NCBI GenBank assembly: GCA_937890745.1
Contig: CALADH010000017.1
Span: 1-51,463, forward strand
Origin: Scybalocola_A sp900557175
GTDB lineage: Bacteria; Bacillota; Clostridia; Lachnospirales; Lachnospiraceae
Direction of reading: 5' to 3'
Length of the DNA stretch: 51,463 nucleotides
The translations under genes were made by a program, and so were the position numbers. The notes beneath the pieces are model-generated. The model did not search any database. It saw only the letters and a program-made list of their open reading frames with translations, and was not told where the DNA came from. Below are positions 25,281 through 33,505 of this stretch, piece by piece; position 1 is the stretch's first letter; the number at the start of each line of letters is the position of its first letter.

Positions 25281-25338
25281 GGGCGAAGCCTCTTGGAATC
25301 GGTGATACAAAAGCACCCGACATCCAAAGGTTTCGCCC
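25281..25338 (+). terminator. Bidirectional terminator after the methyltransferase gene
   Basis: A long imperfect stem pairs GGGCGAAGCC and following bases (25281-25297) with the complementary arm ending in TTTCGCCC (25323-25338). A CTTTTTAT tract follows on the plus strand and a TTTTAT tract on the minus strand. It therefore also serves the converging membrane-protein genes that end at 25374. Confidence 0.8.
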
Positions 25339-25373
25339 CTTTTTATATTCGCTTCAAATAATCCCCTTCAAAT

Positions 25374-26183
25374 TTATTTGTGAATCGTACAATACTCCAA
25401 CCCTAAAATACTTTTTCTTATACATATTCTCTTTTTATCCCCAATCGCTGTTTCGTTATACTCTTTTTTTGAAACATTAAATCTTTCTTCGCTTCCGTTC
25501 CACATACAATAAAGATAATAGTCCCTTGTTTTCCCGCCGCTTATATCCTTATCCGTAATTACCGTCGCAACGTGTGTTGCCTTATCAACAGTCAGCAAAA
25601 AATTCACCGGAAACGTTATCGAGAACGCAATGATAAATGCCGCAAATATAACCGATAGTTTTCGTCCAAGCCGCTGAGGCACGGATACTCTCAACGATTT
25701 TATGATAAATACAAGCGCCAGTATCGCCGTTATCCCCGCTGTGCTTTTCATAAAACTATCAAAATCATAGTTCCAAAGCTGAGACAACGTAAGACTTAAA
25801 AGCATTGCAATCACAGCCCCGCCAAACGGCACCTGCAGACATTGGTTTTGCCCTTTTTTGCTGAAAGCATCTGTGTAAATATAAGGATAATAAAAAATAT
25901 AGAGACCGTATGTAAACACCAAGACAGCAATCAATATGATAAGCATTGCCTTGCCGCCGATTAAAAAAGCAGCCAGATTGGCAAATATTAAAACCCATCC
26001 TATAATCTTTAACAGCTTTTTCGTATTTTTAACAACAGCTTTCTTGTTTTTGCGCGGCATACTTTCAATCGTTTTATTTTCATTAATCAGCGATTTATAA
26101 TAATTGCGTTCAATACCATTGAGTGCGGGAAAGTACTTTGAAACGTCCTTACTGCCTTTTTCAACCAGCTCGCCTAAATCCAC
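25374..26183 (-). CDS. Uncharacterised five-helix membrane protein
   Basis: I do not recognise the family. The 269-residue protein has a charged cytoplasmic-looking N-terminal segment (1-57). Five hydrophobic helices follow, near residues 58-76, 79-99, 119-137, 148-163 and 176-197. The C-terminal domain of about 70 residues contains DISGGKTRDYYLYCMWNG and could form a small beta-rich extracytoplasmic domain. The start is GTG 26183, overlapping the upstream gene's stop by 10 bp. No clear ribosome binding site lies at the usual distance, so translation is probably coupled to the preceding gene. The two proteins may act together. Confidence 0.6.
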   Translation of the reverse strand: MDLGELVEKGSKDVSKYFPALNGIERNYYKSLINENKTIESMPRKNKKAVVKNTKKLLKIIGWVLIFANLAAFLIGGKAMLIILIAVLVFTYGLYIFYYPYIYTDAFSKKGQNQCLQVPFGGAVIAMLLSLTLSQLWNYDFDSFMKSTAGITAILALVFIIKSLRVSVPQRLGRKLSVIFAAFIIAFSITFPVNFLLTVDKATHVATVITDKDISGGKTRDYYLYCMWNGSEERFNVSKKEYNETAIGDKKRICIRKSILGLEYCTIHK

Positions 26184-26590
26184 AACTTCAATTTGTTTTT
26201 CTCCAATGCTTCAAACAAAATCCCAACGTCTGCCAACATTTCATCCAACGAGATGATTCTTTGATATTGTCGGTCTATCAGTGCCCTTTGAGTCCGATTA
26301 TTTAACGGAATCAAAAGAAGACAACGTATCTGTTCGTATCTGACATGCTGTGTCTTTTTAAACAAATAGTTAAATTCAATTTCATTATCCTTTATAATAA
26401 GCATTTGTTTTTTATAGGCCAAAAGCAATATAACCCCAAGCAGCACAAAGGCCATAAAGGCTATCGAAGCAAACCCGTTTCCTGTAATAAAGGCAATTAA
26501 TGTAATCACCGAAAACACCGCAATATCTATGATACCTATAATTTTTACCGTTTTACTGAGCCTGATGACTTGTTCATCTATGTTTTCCAT
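26174..26590 (-). CDS. Small membrane protein with a PH-like C-terminal domain
   Basis: A 138-residue protein with two adjacent transmembrane helices (residues 17-36 and 40-58). A cytoplasmic domain follows: KKQMLIIKDNEIEFNYLF, then strands including HVRYEQIRCLLLIPLNN, and a C-terminal helix ending EALEKNKLKLWI. This layout resembles bacterial PH-domain membrane proteins found in Clostridia. The function is unknown. GGAG lies 11 bases before the ATG. It overlaps the downstream five-helix protein gene and probably forms a two-gene unit with it. Confidence 0.6.
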   Translation of the reverse strand: MENIDEQVIRLSKTVKIIGIIDIAVFSVITLIAFITGNGFASIAFMAFVLLGVILLLAYKKQMLIIKDNEIEFNYLFKKTQHVRYEQIRCLLLIPLNNRTQRALIDRQYQRIISLDEMLADVGILFEALEKNKLKLWI

Positions 26591-26693
26591 AAAAATATGA
26601 TCTCCGTTTTCTCTGTTATATTAAATTTAGGATTTGTAAGCATGTTGTCTTTCGTCTTATACACATAAGAGTCGCTTGTCTTTTGTAGTTTAA

Positions 26694-26874
26694 CGGCAGA
26701 GGCTATCACAATTTTGCAGTGACGATAGCTTGCGCTATCGTAATGAGGGTTGCGCTAGCGACGGCATCGAGCCAGTGTTTGAGCAAAGCGAGTTTTGGCG
26801 AATGCCGTCCATAAGCGCGCGATTCGAGTAGAAAGGCGCTGCGTGTCACAAAAAATTCGTGACAGCCTCTGCCG
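26694..26874. repeat. 181-bp multi-hairpin element (MITE-like or structured RNA)
   Basis: The element is bounded by perfect 11-bp inverted repeats CGGCAGAGGCT/AGCCTCTGCCG (26694-26704 and 26864-26874). Inside are several nested stems. They are CGATAGC-TTGC-GCTATCG (26723-26740), GACGGCAT/ATGCCGTC (26760-26767 with 26802-26809) enclosing GCCA/TGGC (26771-26799), AGCGC/GCGCT (26814-26840) and TGTCAC/GTGACA (26844-26864). The GC-rich composition differs from the AT-rich flanks. It carries no ORF worth calling. It could be a miniature transposable element or a large noncoding RNA; the transcribed strand is unknown. Confidence 0.65.
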
Positions 26875-26965
26875 CGCAAATACAAATACATAGGCACTCC
26901 GATTTTGAATATTTTTTTGCAATTTCGGGCATCCTTTTGCTATCACGAAAACAGGAGGTCTCTTT

Positions 26966-27145
26966 ATGCAAAATAAATCTCATAACGAAAAATTTGACAC
27001 AAGAAAAACTTCCCACAAATATTCAAGTGAGCCCAAGGAGATGATTAAGCAAAATTCCAGCTATGAAAAAAGCGGAAAATGCGCGCCCGATAATAACCCC
27101 TTCTGGGAGGACGGTCAAAATCCTCTAAGCAGCAAAGGCAATTAA
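26966..27145 (+). CDS. 59-residue hydrophilic small protein, unknown function
   Basis: A short plus-strand ORF with a strong AGGAGG site 7 bases before the ATG. The product is very polar (MQNKSHNEKFDTRKTSHKYS at the start). It has a single cysteine and a distinctive C-terminal APDNNPFWEDGQNPLSSKGN. I do not recognise the family. It converges on the RACo-type sequence in copy 1 of the duplication, with overlapping stop codons (27142-27145). The 3' part of this ORF, from codon 30, is repeated without a start at 27797-27888. Confidence 0.6.
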   Translation: MQNKSHNEKFDTRKTSHKYSSEPKEMIKQNSSYEKSGKCAPDNNPFWEDGQNPLSSKGN

Positions 27146-27796
27146 AAATACATGCTTTCCATGTAATAGTCCTGAAATACTTTGCTGTCGGCAAGATTTA
27201 TTTCACAGGCTTTAGCTGTAAGCTTCTCAGCCTGATTCATACAGCGCACATCTGATGCCAGCAAAGAAGCGCCGGCAAGTGCAGCATTGCCCACAGGCAC
27301 AGCAATTTTCTCCATTCCCCCAGGCAGCAGCCCGATAGCCGCTGCCTTTTTATAATTTAATTTATAGCCAAAGCCTCCGGCAATATAAAGATGACGAATT
27401 TGATTTCCGTCGCTGCCGAAAGTTCGCAGCAATGTCCTGACACCGGCGCATATTGCCGCCTTTGCCATCTGAAATTCTCTGATATCTTTTTGTGTCAAAA
27501 AAATAGTCTTATTGTCTAAGGTCTGTGCCAACGGATAGCCGCTGTCAAAATAAGCTTTTTCAAGCAAACCTGTCTCATCTAAAACACCCATCCTGCGAAG
27601 TTCATAAATCACCTCTACAATTCCGGTTCCGCAAATGCCGATCGGAGGTGCTTCATTGATTGTCTTTATATGGAGACCCCCATCAAAAAATTCTGCACCG
27701 CAGATGGCGCCGTCGATACTGCCCGTTCCCCATGTAATATTTCCGCCCTCAAAGGCCGGTCCCGCCGCAGTTGATGTCACCAAAAGCTTTTCCTTA
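27054..27796. repeat. 743-bp tandem duplication, copy 1
   Basis: Bases 27054-27796 recur immediately downstream at 27797-28539 with an offset of 743. The encoded protein sequence is identical over the whole shared region. The unit holds the end of the 59-residue ORF and the last 218 or so codons of the RACo-like gene. The junction at 27796/27797 shows at most one base of ambiguity, so there is no long homology at the breakpoints. Confidence 0.9.
27142..27796 (-). pseudogene. Duplicated 3' fragment of the corrinoid-activator gene
   Basis: This fragment encodes residues identical to the C-terminal part of the RACo-like protein, from EKLLVTSTAAGPAFEGG to the final ESMYF. The open frame continues upstream to 27861 only by reading the antisense of the duplicated small-ORF remnant (MTVLPEGVIIGRAF...), which is not family sequence. 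It is a by-product of the tandem duplication and lacks the ferredoxin domain and the first part of the ATPase-like domain. It is unlikely to be functional. Confidence 0.85.
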
Positions 27797-28539
27797 ATTC
27801 CAGCTATGAAAAAAGCGGAAAATGCGCGCCCGATAATAACCCCTTCTGGGAGGACGGTCAAAATCCTCTAAGCAGCAAAGGCAATTAAAAATACATGCTT
27901 TCCATGTAATAGTCCTGAAATACTTTGCTGTCGGCAAGATTTATTTCACAGGCTTTAGCTGTAAGCTTCTCAGCCTGATTCATACAGCGCACATCTGATG
28001 CCAGCAAAGAAGCGCCGGCAAGTGCAGCATTGCCCACAGGCACAGCAATTTTCTCCATTCCCCCAGGCAGCAGCCCGATAGCCGCTGCCTTTTTATAATT
28101 TAATTTATAGCCAAAGCCTCCGGCAATATAAAGATGACGAATTTGATTTCCGTCGCTGCCGAAAGTTCGCAGCAATGTCCTGACACCGGCGCATATTGCC
28201 GCCTTTGCCATCTGAAATTCTCTGATATCTTTTTGTGTCAAAAAAATAGTCTTATTGTCTAAGGTCTGTGCCAACGGATAGCCGCTGTCAAAATAAGCTT
28301 TTTCAAGCAAACCTGTCTCATCTAAAACACCCATCCTGCGAAGTTCATAAATCACCTCTACAATTCCGGTTCCGCAAATGCCGATCGGAGGTGCTTCATT
28401 GATTGTCTTTATATGGAGACCCCCATCAAAAAATTCTGCACCGCAGATGGCGCCGTCGATACTGCCCGTTCCCCATGTAATATTTCCGCCCTCAAAGGCC
28501 GGTCCCGCCGCAGTTGATGTCACCAAAAGCTTTTCCTTA
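27797..28539. repeat. 743-bp tandem duplication, copy 2
   Basis: The second unit, continuous with the intact RACo-like gene at its right edge (28539/28540). At its left edge it begins inside codon 29-30 of the small ORF, so this copy carries only that ORF's 3' part and no start codon. Confidence 0.9.
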
Positions 28540-30143
28540 TTTCCAATGACCATTTCCCCATTTGTTCCAAGGTCAATAAGTATATCTGCGGCATCATCAC
28601 GCCCCATAGCAAGCGCCGTCATCCCCGAAACAATATCTGCGCCAACAAAGGCAGATATACCCGGAAACAAACGAAGCTCAGTTTCGTCAAAAGCCGGACT
28701 GCCCAAAGCATCAAAAAGAAGTCCGATTTGAAGCTTCCTTACCGCCATTCGGTCTATTCGCTCACAGTCTGTTTTATATGGAAGAAACGGCGCACCCCCA
28801 AGCCCATCACAAGGATATCCCATCAAAAGATGCAGCATTGTCGTGTTGCCGGCAATCGCAATCGCCGTTACCCGATGATTGGCTGTAAGATGCTTTTTGG
28901 AAAGTTCCCGTATACCGCTTGCAATATCCTCTATCACTATTTTCTGCATGGACACTGCTGCACCGCCTGTCGCTTGTCCAATACGGCTAATTACATCTGC
29001 CCCATAGCTTCTCTGATGATTCAATGACGTATAAGTTTCGACACATTGTCCGTCCCTGCCCGAAACAAGCCCAACCGCTATCGTTGTTGTTCCTATGTCT
29101 ATTGCAAAAGAAAACTCATCCTCCGCATCCTGTGTTTTGTAGGATTTCATATCTTTTAAAGTATTTGATGTAAAATTTGCAACAGCAGAAGCACCTGTCA
29201 AATGCTCATCAGTCATTTTAGGGTAAACTGTCATCGGCTTATCGACAACAGCCCTACAGGCCAGACGCCAGCCTGCCGCCAGTTCCTTTTTCGTAAAAGT
29301 AAGTCTGTCTGCGCCGGTTATCGGAAAATCTTCCTTCTCAATTCTGACCTTACACTTTCCGCAGCGTCCCGTGCCCCCGCAGATTGCTTCATATTTAGAG
29401 TCCAGACGCATCAAAGCCTCCATCACTGTTTCGCCGCTTTGACAGATAATTTCTTGTTTATCCTCACAGTCACAAACTGTTAAGGATATCCTTTTTCCAT
29501 CTTTTTCCATTTCCCGTTCACCTCTGTCATTTCGCCACTTACACTCCAAATTACCGCAGGCTTTGCAGTCATGCCCCGCTCTAAATATATGTGGGTTTTC
29601 TGAAATTTCATAGATATTGCACATAGATTTAACCGGACTGAGCATCGCGCCAATCGTAAGTTTTATGTCAACTATCTGTCCATCATCGAAAACTTCCATC
29701 CCTTCTTTTGATATTGCTTTTTCTATAATTTCTCTGTATTCAAGTACCGATAAGTCCTTTTGTACCTCCATTTTCTTTTGGATACCAAAGCCATAAGTAC
29801 CGCAAATCAGAAGAAGGGCGTCGCAAATGTCCTCCTCCATCGCGAACAATGCACTGTCCGCAATTGCATCAGCAAGCGCAGCGTGCACACTGCTGCCGTC
29901 TCTGAAAGCTTTTTGAATATAGCTGTCAATGCCGTCACCAATCGTGCGAAGCTCACAGATTTTCCCTTCATCCAATAAATATATTCTCGCTTCCGGCATC
30001 AAAAGTGCACGCACATGACCTATCACCTTGTCATAGCATCTGCTCATTGCCTCATAAGATAGGGATGTCTCATCACAATCCAAAGCTTTTAAAACCTGCT
30101 TTTTATCAATTTGAACTTTAGGTCTTAAAATCTTTCTGACCAT
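27885..30143 (-). CDS. Corrinoid-protein reductive activator (RACo-like) fused to a MetH-activation-like domain
   Basis: The protein has three regions. Residues 1-200 or so resemble the small B12-dependent methionine synthase activation-domain proteins of Clostridia and end with CKACGNLECKW. A plant-type [2Fe-2S] ferredoxin domain follows, with ICGGTGRCGKCKV and a later CRAVV (about residues 220-310). The third is an ASKHA/DUF4445 ATPase-like region with FAIDIGTTTIAVGL, IAIAGNTTMLHLLMG, DLGTNGEM and AAGPAFEGGN. RACo proteins use ATP to reactivate oxidised Co(II) corrinoids for methyltransferases. No corrinoid protein or methyltransferase lies in the window. The start is ATG 30143, 8 bp past the aldo/keto reductase stop. 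The N-terminal assignment is less certain than the rest. Confidence 0.82.
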   Translation of the reverse strand: MVRKILRPKVQIDKKQVLKALDCDETSLSYEAMSRCYDKVIGHVRALLMPEARIYLLDEGKICELRTIGDGIDSYIQKAFRDGSSVHAALADAIADSALFAMEEDICDALLLICGTYGFGIQKKMEVQKDLSVLEYREIIEKAISKEGMEVFDDGQIVDIKLTIGAMLSPVKSMCNIYEISENPHIFRAGHDCKACGNLECKWRNDRGEREMEKDGKRISLTVCDCEDKQEIICQSGETVMEALMRLDSKYEAICGGTGRCGKCKVRIEKEDFPITGADRLTFTKKELAAGWRLACRAVVDKPMTVYPKMTDEHLTGASAVANFTSNTLKDMKSYKTQDAEDEFSFAIDIGTTTIAVGLVSGRDGQCVETYTSLNHQRSYGADVISRIGQATGGAAVSMQKIVIEDIASGIRELSKKHLTANHRVTAIAIAGNTTMLHLLMGYPCDGLGGAPFLPYKTDCERIDRMAVRKLQIGLLFDALGSPAFDETELRLFPGISAFVGADIVSGMTALAMGRDDAADILIDLGTNGEMVIGNKEKLLVTSTAAGPAFEGGNITWGTGSIDGAICGAEFFDGGLHIKTINEAPPIGICGTGIVEVIYELRRMGVLDETGLLEKAYFDSGYPLAQTLDNKTIFLTQKDIREFQMAKAAICAGVRTLLRTFGSDGNQIRHLYIAGGFGYKLNYKKAAAIGLLPGGMEKIAVPVGNAALAGASLLASDVRCMNQAEKLTAKACEINLADSKVFQDYYMESMYF

Positions 30144-30150
30144 TGTACTT

Positions 30151-30972
30151 TCATTCCTTTTCAAATGTGTCCGGATTCGGGCCGAAACGCTCGTTGCGAT
30201 TCAGCTGATTCATCTCCTTCATCTCAAGGCTGCTCAGCTCAAAATCAAAAATATCTGCATTTTCAATCATACGTTTTTTATGCACGGACTTCGGAATCAC
30301 AATCATATTTTCCTGTAATTCCCACCTTAAAATCACCTGTGCCGGTGTCTTTCCATGACGTGCTGCAATACTCTCAACAATAGCATCCTCAAGCACACGG
30401 CCTCGTCCGAGCGGAGACCATGCCGTAACCTCAATGCTCAAATTATTACAAAATGTTCTGAGCGGCTTTTGATTCAAATATGGATGGCACTCTAACTGAT
30501 TAACTGCCGGCACAACCGTTCCTGCCGCCATAATGCGCATGAGATGCTGCATATGGAAATTGCTGACACCGATTGCTCTTGCGCCCTTGTCTTTATAAAT
30601 CCCTTCAAAAACACGCCACGTCTCCTCCAAGGCTGTTGATATCGGCCAATGAATAAGGTATAAATCGACATAGTCCAACCCTAACCGTTTAAGACTCTCC
30701 TCAAAAGCTTTATGCTGAGTCCCATCGACCATAGCATCACGCCAAAGCTTTGTTGTCACAAAAATATCTTCTCTCTTTATGCCGCTGTCTTTAATTGCCG
30801 CACCGACAGCTTCCTCATTTTGATAAAATGCTGCTGTATCAATATGGCGGTAACCTGCTTCAAGCGCCGTCTTTACCGCCTCATATGTCTTATCACCCGA
30901 TTGATAAACACCAAGACCGACTGTCGGCATCATCACACCATTATTTAATTTTTTTGCTGTTGTTAAATCCAT
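30151..30972 (-). CDS. Aldo/keto reductase
   Basis: An NAD(P)H-dependent carbonyl reductase of the AKR superfamily. The catalytic tetrad is visible: the aspartate and tyrosine in YRHIDTAAFYQNEE, the lysine in VTTKLWRD and the histidine in YLIHWP. Further family motifs are GVSNFHMQHL, NQLECHPYL and TAWSPLGRG. The substrate is unknown. The start is ATG 30972 (MDLTTAKKLNNG) with AAAGGTG upstream, giving 273 residues. The open frame continues to 31122 but would overlap the divergent alkD-like gene and its promoter. It is probably co-transcribed with the downstream RACo-like gene. Confidence 0.9.
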   Translation of the reverse strand: MDLTTAKKLNNGVMMPTVGLGVYQSGDKTYEAVKTALEAGYRHIDTAAFYQNEEAVGAAIKDSGIKREDIFVTTKLWRDAMVDGTQHKAFEESLKRLGLDYVDLYLIHWPISTALEETWRVFEGIYKDKGARAIGVSNFHMQHLMRIMAAGTVVPAVNQLECHPYLNQKPLRTFCNNLSIEVTAWSPLGRGRVLEDAIVESIAARHGKTPAQVILRWELQENMIVIPKSVHKKRMIENADIFDFELSSLEMKEMNQLNRNERFGPNPDTFEKE

Positions 30973-31030
30973 GCTGTTCACCTTTGCCTTTCTTAATTTT
31001 AATTCCATAAAGTCTTTGCACACTCCGGCT

Positions 31031-31059
31031 TTTGTATGCCTGTACAAATATGATATAAT
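31031..31059 (+). promoter_or_regulatory. Candidate promoter of the AlkD-like gene
   Basis: A perfect TATAAT (31054-31059) lies about 32 bases before the start codon. The -35 region is weak (TTTGTA at 31031-31036 with a 17-base spacer). Confidence 0.5.
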
Positions 31060-31090
31060 AACTTTATTCTTATTGTAAAGGAGTATTTTT

Positions 31091-31777
31091 ATGAATCGTG
31101 ACGAAATACAAACGAAACTCAAAGCAATGGCAGATAAAGATTTTCTAAAATTTCATGCAGCACTTTGCCCCGGCTGTGACAATATTCTCGGCATAAGAAC
31201 ACCGCAGCTTAAAGATTTTGCCAAAGCACTTTCCAAAGAAAACGACATTTTAAATTATATGAACGCCCCGTTATTTGATTATGCGGAAGAAATCATGTTA
31301 TTTGGCTTTATCCTTTCCAATCTAAAAATGTCAGATGAAGCCCGCCTGCCTTATTTGCAAACCTTCGTAAGCCACATTACAAGCTGGGCTGTATGCGACT
31401 CACCCACGGCGGCTTTTAAGTTTATTAAAAAAAATCGCAGCTTTTATGAGCCTGTCATCAGAGCTTATTTACAATCCACCCGTGAATATGAAGTTCGATT
31501 TGCAATCGTTGCACTGTTAGACCATTATATGACCGAGGATTATATTGATGACATTCTTGATATTATGTCAACTATAGATAATGATGCCTATTATGTCAAA
31601 ATGGCTGTTGCATGGACGCTTTCTGTCTGTTATGTGCATTTTCCAAAGAAAACATTACCATTGATAGAATCCAAAACTCTGGATACATTTGTACATAATA
31701 AAACAATTCAAAAAATATGTGAATCACTGCGGGTTTCAAAAGAAGACAAAGAAAAACTGAGGCTATTAAAGAAATGA
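31091..31777 (+). CDS. AlkD-type DNA alkylation repair glycosylase
   Basis: A 228-residue all-helical HEAT-repeat protein of the AlkC/AlkD family, which excises positively charged alkylated purines. The residues matching the AlkD active cleft are Trp99 and Asp103 (SWAVCDSPTA), Arg136 (EVRFAIV) and Trp175 (AVAWTLSVCY). Their spacing is close to that of characterised AlkD. AAAGGAG precedes the ATG. It is divergent from the aldo/keto reductase gene and ends at a 30-bp palindromic terminator. With ogt it gives the window two alkylation-repair genes, but they are not linked. Confidence 0.88.
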   Translation: MNRDEIQTKLKAMADKDFLKFHAALCPGCDNILGIRTPQLKDFAKALSKENDILNYMNAPLFDYAEEIMLFGFILSNLKMSDEARLPYLQTFVSHITSWAVCDSPTAAFKFIKKNRSFYEPVIRAYLQSTREYEVRFAIVALLDHYMTEDYIDDILDIMSTIDNDAYYVKMAVAWTLSVCYVHFPKKTLPLIESKTLDTFVHNKTIQKICESLRVSKEDKEKLRLLKK

Positions 31778-31783
31778 AAAATA

Positions 31784-31813
31784 GGATTGCCATAAAATAT
31801 TTTATGGCAATCC
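31784..31813. terminator. Bidirectional terminator between alkD-like gene and kdgK
   Basis: A perfect 30-bp palindrome (GGATTGCCATAAAAT and its complement). On the minus strand it is followed by TATTTTTCATTT, a good terminator tract for the catabolic operon. On the plus strand the following CCATCTTTTC is weaker. Confidence 0.8.
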
Positions 31814-31874
31814 CCATCTTTTCAATTTACATAATTCAAATTATACCCACAGTATAAAACTGCTTGCTCATAAT

Positions 31875-32828
31875 TTACAATCTGACATTTGAGCCTTTCT
31901 TACTTAAAAACAAATTCAAAGCATCTGCGTTTGGCAGGTTATCATTATCCCCTTCACTTTGTAACTGCATAGCACCAATAGCGTTCCCTATAACAGCCGC
32001 ATCTTTAAGGCCACAGCCTCGATTCAAGGCTGTAAGTACACCAGCCGCAAACCCATCGCCTGCACCAACCGTATCAATAATATTTTCCACCTTAAATCCA
32101 TGAGCATATCCACACTCTTGCCCATTTGTATAGTATGCACCTGATGCGCCAAGCTTTACAAACACTTTTTTAACACCTGCTTCTATATAAAATTCAGCAT
32201 TTTCTTCTATATCATCCACACCTGTCAAAATTTTCAGCTCATGCATTCCCGGAAGAAATATATCACTTAGACTAGCTAAACGATTTATTTTTTTCTTAAG
32301 TTCATCTTGATTTTTCCAGAGAGCAATCCGAATATTTGGGTCAAAGGATACTTGTAAACCATACGCTTTAGCCAATCTTATAATTTCTTCTGCCGCCTTA
32401 TAGGTCTCTGGCGAAAGCGCGGGAAAAATCCCCGTAATGTGCACGGCCTGATATTGCTGCAATTTTATATTTTGTATGTCCTTTTTACTGATGTGCGACG
32501 CCGCAGAATTATTTCTGTAGTAAAAAATTTCAGGGTCTCCTGTCTTCACCTTCGTCTTCATCATAACGCCTGTCTGAAATTCATCTGATATAACAATTCC
32601 ACTTGAACCGATTTTATTGTCACACAGTATTTTTTTTACAAGTTTTCCAACAGGGTCATTCCCCAAATGAGTAAAATAGTCTACATCCTCTCCCAAACGT
32701 GACATACCTATCGCTACATTGAGTTCCGCCCCTGCTGCTTTTAACATATAATTTTCGCACAATTCATAGTCCTTAGGAACAAACACCCCTATCGGTTCTC
32801 CAATGCATAAAGTCTTTCTTTTTCTCAT
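31875..32828 (-). CDS. kdgK: 2-keto-3-deoxygluconate kinase (PfkB family)
   Basis: Phosphorylates 2-keto-3-deoxygluconate to KDPG. The PfkB signature DTVGAGDGFAAG carries the catalytic base Asp258. The FDPNIRIALW segment (162-171) and the IGEPIGVFVP start are typical of KdgK-type enzymes. The glycine-rich sugar lid AAGAELNVAIGMSRLG is also present. Length is 317 residues. Its ATG overlaps the upstream eda stop by 4 bp, and the pairing with a KDPG aldolase strongly supports this substrate over fructose or ribose. It is the last gene of the island, before a terminator. Confidence 0.88.
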   Translation of the reverse strand: MRKRKTLCIGEPIGVFVPKDYELCENYMLKAAGAELNVAIGMSRLGEDVDYFTHLGNDPVGKLVKKILCDNKIGSSGIVISDEFQTGVMMKTKVKTGDPEIFYYRNNSAASHISKKDIQNIKLQQYQAVHITGIFPALSPETYKAAEEIIRLAKAYGLQVSFDPNIRIALWKNQDELKKKINRLASLSDIFLPGMHELKILTGVDDIEENAEFYIEAGVKKVFVKLGASGAYYTNGQECGYAHGFKVENIIDTVGAGDGFAAGVLTALNRGCGLKDAAVIGNAIGAMQLQSEGDNDNLPNADALNLFLSKKGSNVRL

Positions 32829-33505
32829 TTCTTTTTCCTCAGTCTTACCGCTTTACACATGCATAAAGCCTCTCGGCTTAATTTTTCAATTTCATTATAC
32901 GCTTTGTTTTTAATCAATTTTTCCGAAACCATCCAACTTCCGCCACAGGCAATCACATTATCTAATCCTAAATAAGACTCAATATTTTTTTCATTAATAC
33001 CGCCCGTTGGCATAAATTTAACATCACTGTATGGTCCGCGCAAAGCTTTGAGCATTTTCGTTCCGCCGACATACTCTGCAGGAAAAAATTTCAAAATATG
33101 CAGTCCCTGACTTACAGCCTTTTCTATCGAAGCTGTATCCATGCATCCAGGGATAATAAATATCCCATTTTCCACACAATACGCCACTACCGCTTCATTA
33201 TAACCCGGCGTAATAATATACTCTGCACCAGCATTTACAGCTTCTTTTAGCTGTGCAATGCAGCGAATCGTTCCTGCGCCGACACACATATCCGGAATTT
33301 CTTTTTTAATCAATTTTATTGCCTCTGTAGCTGCCGATGTACGATATGTAATCTCAATACATTTAATTCCTGCATTACTTATAGCGTTAGCCACAAATAA
33401 CGCCTCATCTGCATCCGATGCAACAACAACCGGCATCACGGCATTCTCATATATTTTTTTTACTAATGACTCATGCGTTTTTTCCAAACAATCATCTAAT
33501 ATCAT
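32825..33505 (-). CDS. eda: KDPG/KHG aldolase
   Basis: Cleaves 2-keto-3-deoxy-6-phosphogluconate to pyruvate and glyceraldehyde 3-phosphate. The Schiff-base lysine is in LKFFPAEYVGG (Lys139) and the general acid/base glutamate in IEITYRTSAA (Glu51). VGAGTI and FMPTGGI complete the class I aldolase barrel pattern. The start is ATG 33505 with AAGGAG upstream. The frame overlaps the end of the beta-mannosidase gene by 14 bp and the start of kdgK by 4 bp. Confidence 0.92.
   Translation of the reverse strand: MILDDCLEKTHESLVKKIYENAVMPVVVASDADEALFVANAISNAGIKCIEITYRTSAATEAIKLIKKEIPDMCVGAGTIRCIAQLKEAVNAGAEYIITPGYNEAVVAYCVENGIFIIPGCMDTASIEKAVSQGLHILKFFPAEYVGGTKMLKALRGPYSDVKFMPTGGINEKNIESYLGLDNVIACGGSWMVSEKLIKNKAYNEIEKLSREALCMCKAVRLRKKK

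Noticed and set aside
26694..26874. CRISPR array
   Set aside because: The repeats are inverted and of different sequence and spacing, not regularly spaced direct repeats.
26706..26946. Two 63-residue ORFs in the multi-hairpin element
   Set aside because: They run through inverted repeats, have no ribosome binding site and arise from the GC-rich repeat composition.
27142..27861. 239-residue ORF as an independent ATPase gene
   Set aside because: It is the duplicated C-terminal fragment of the RACo-like gene. Its first 20 or so residues come from reading a duplicated antisense segment, and it lacks the domains needed for function.
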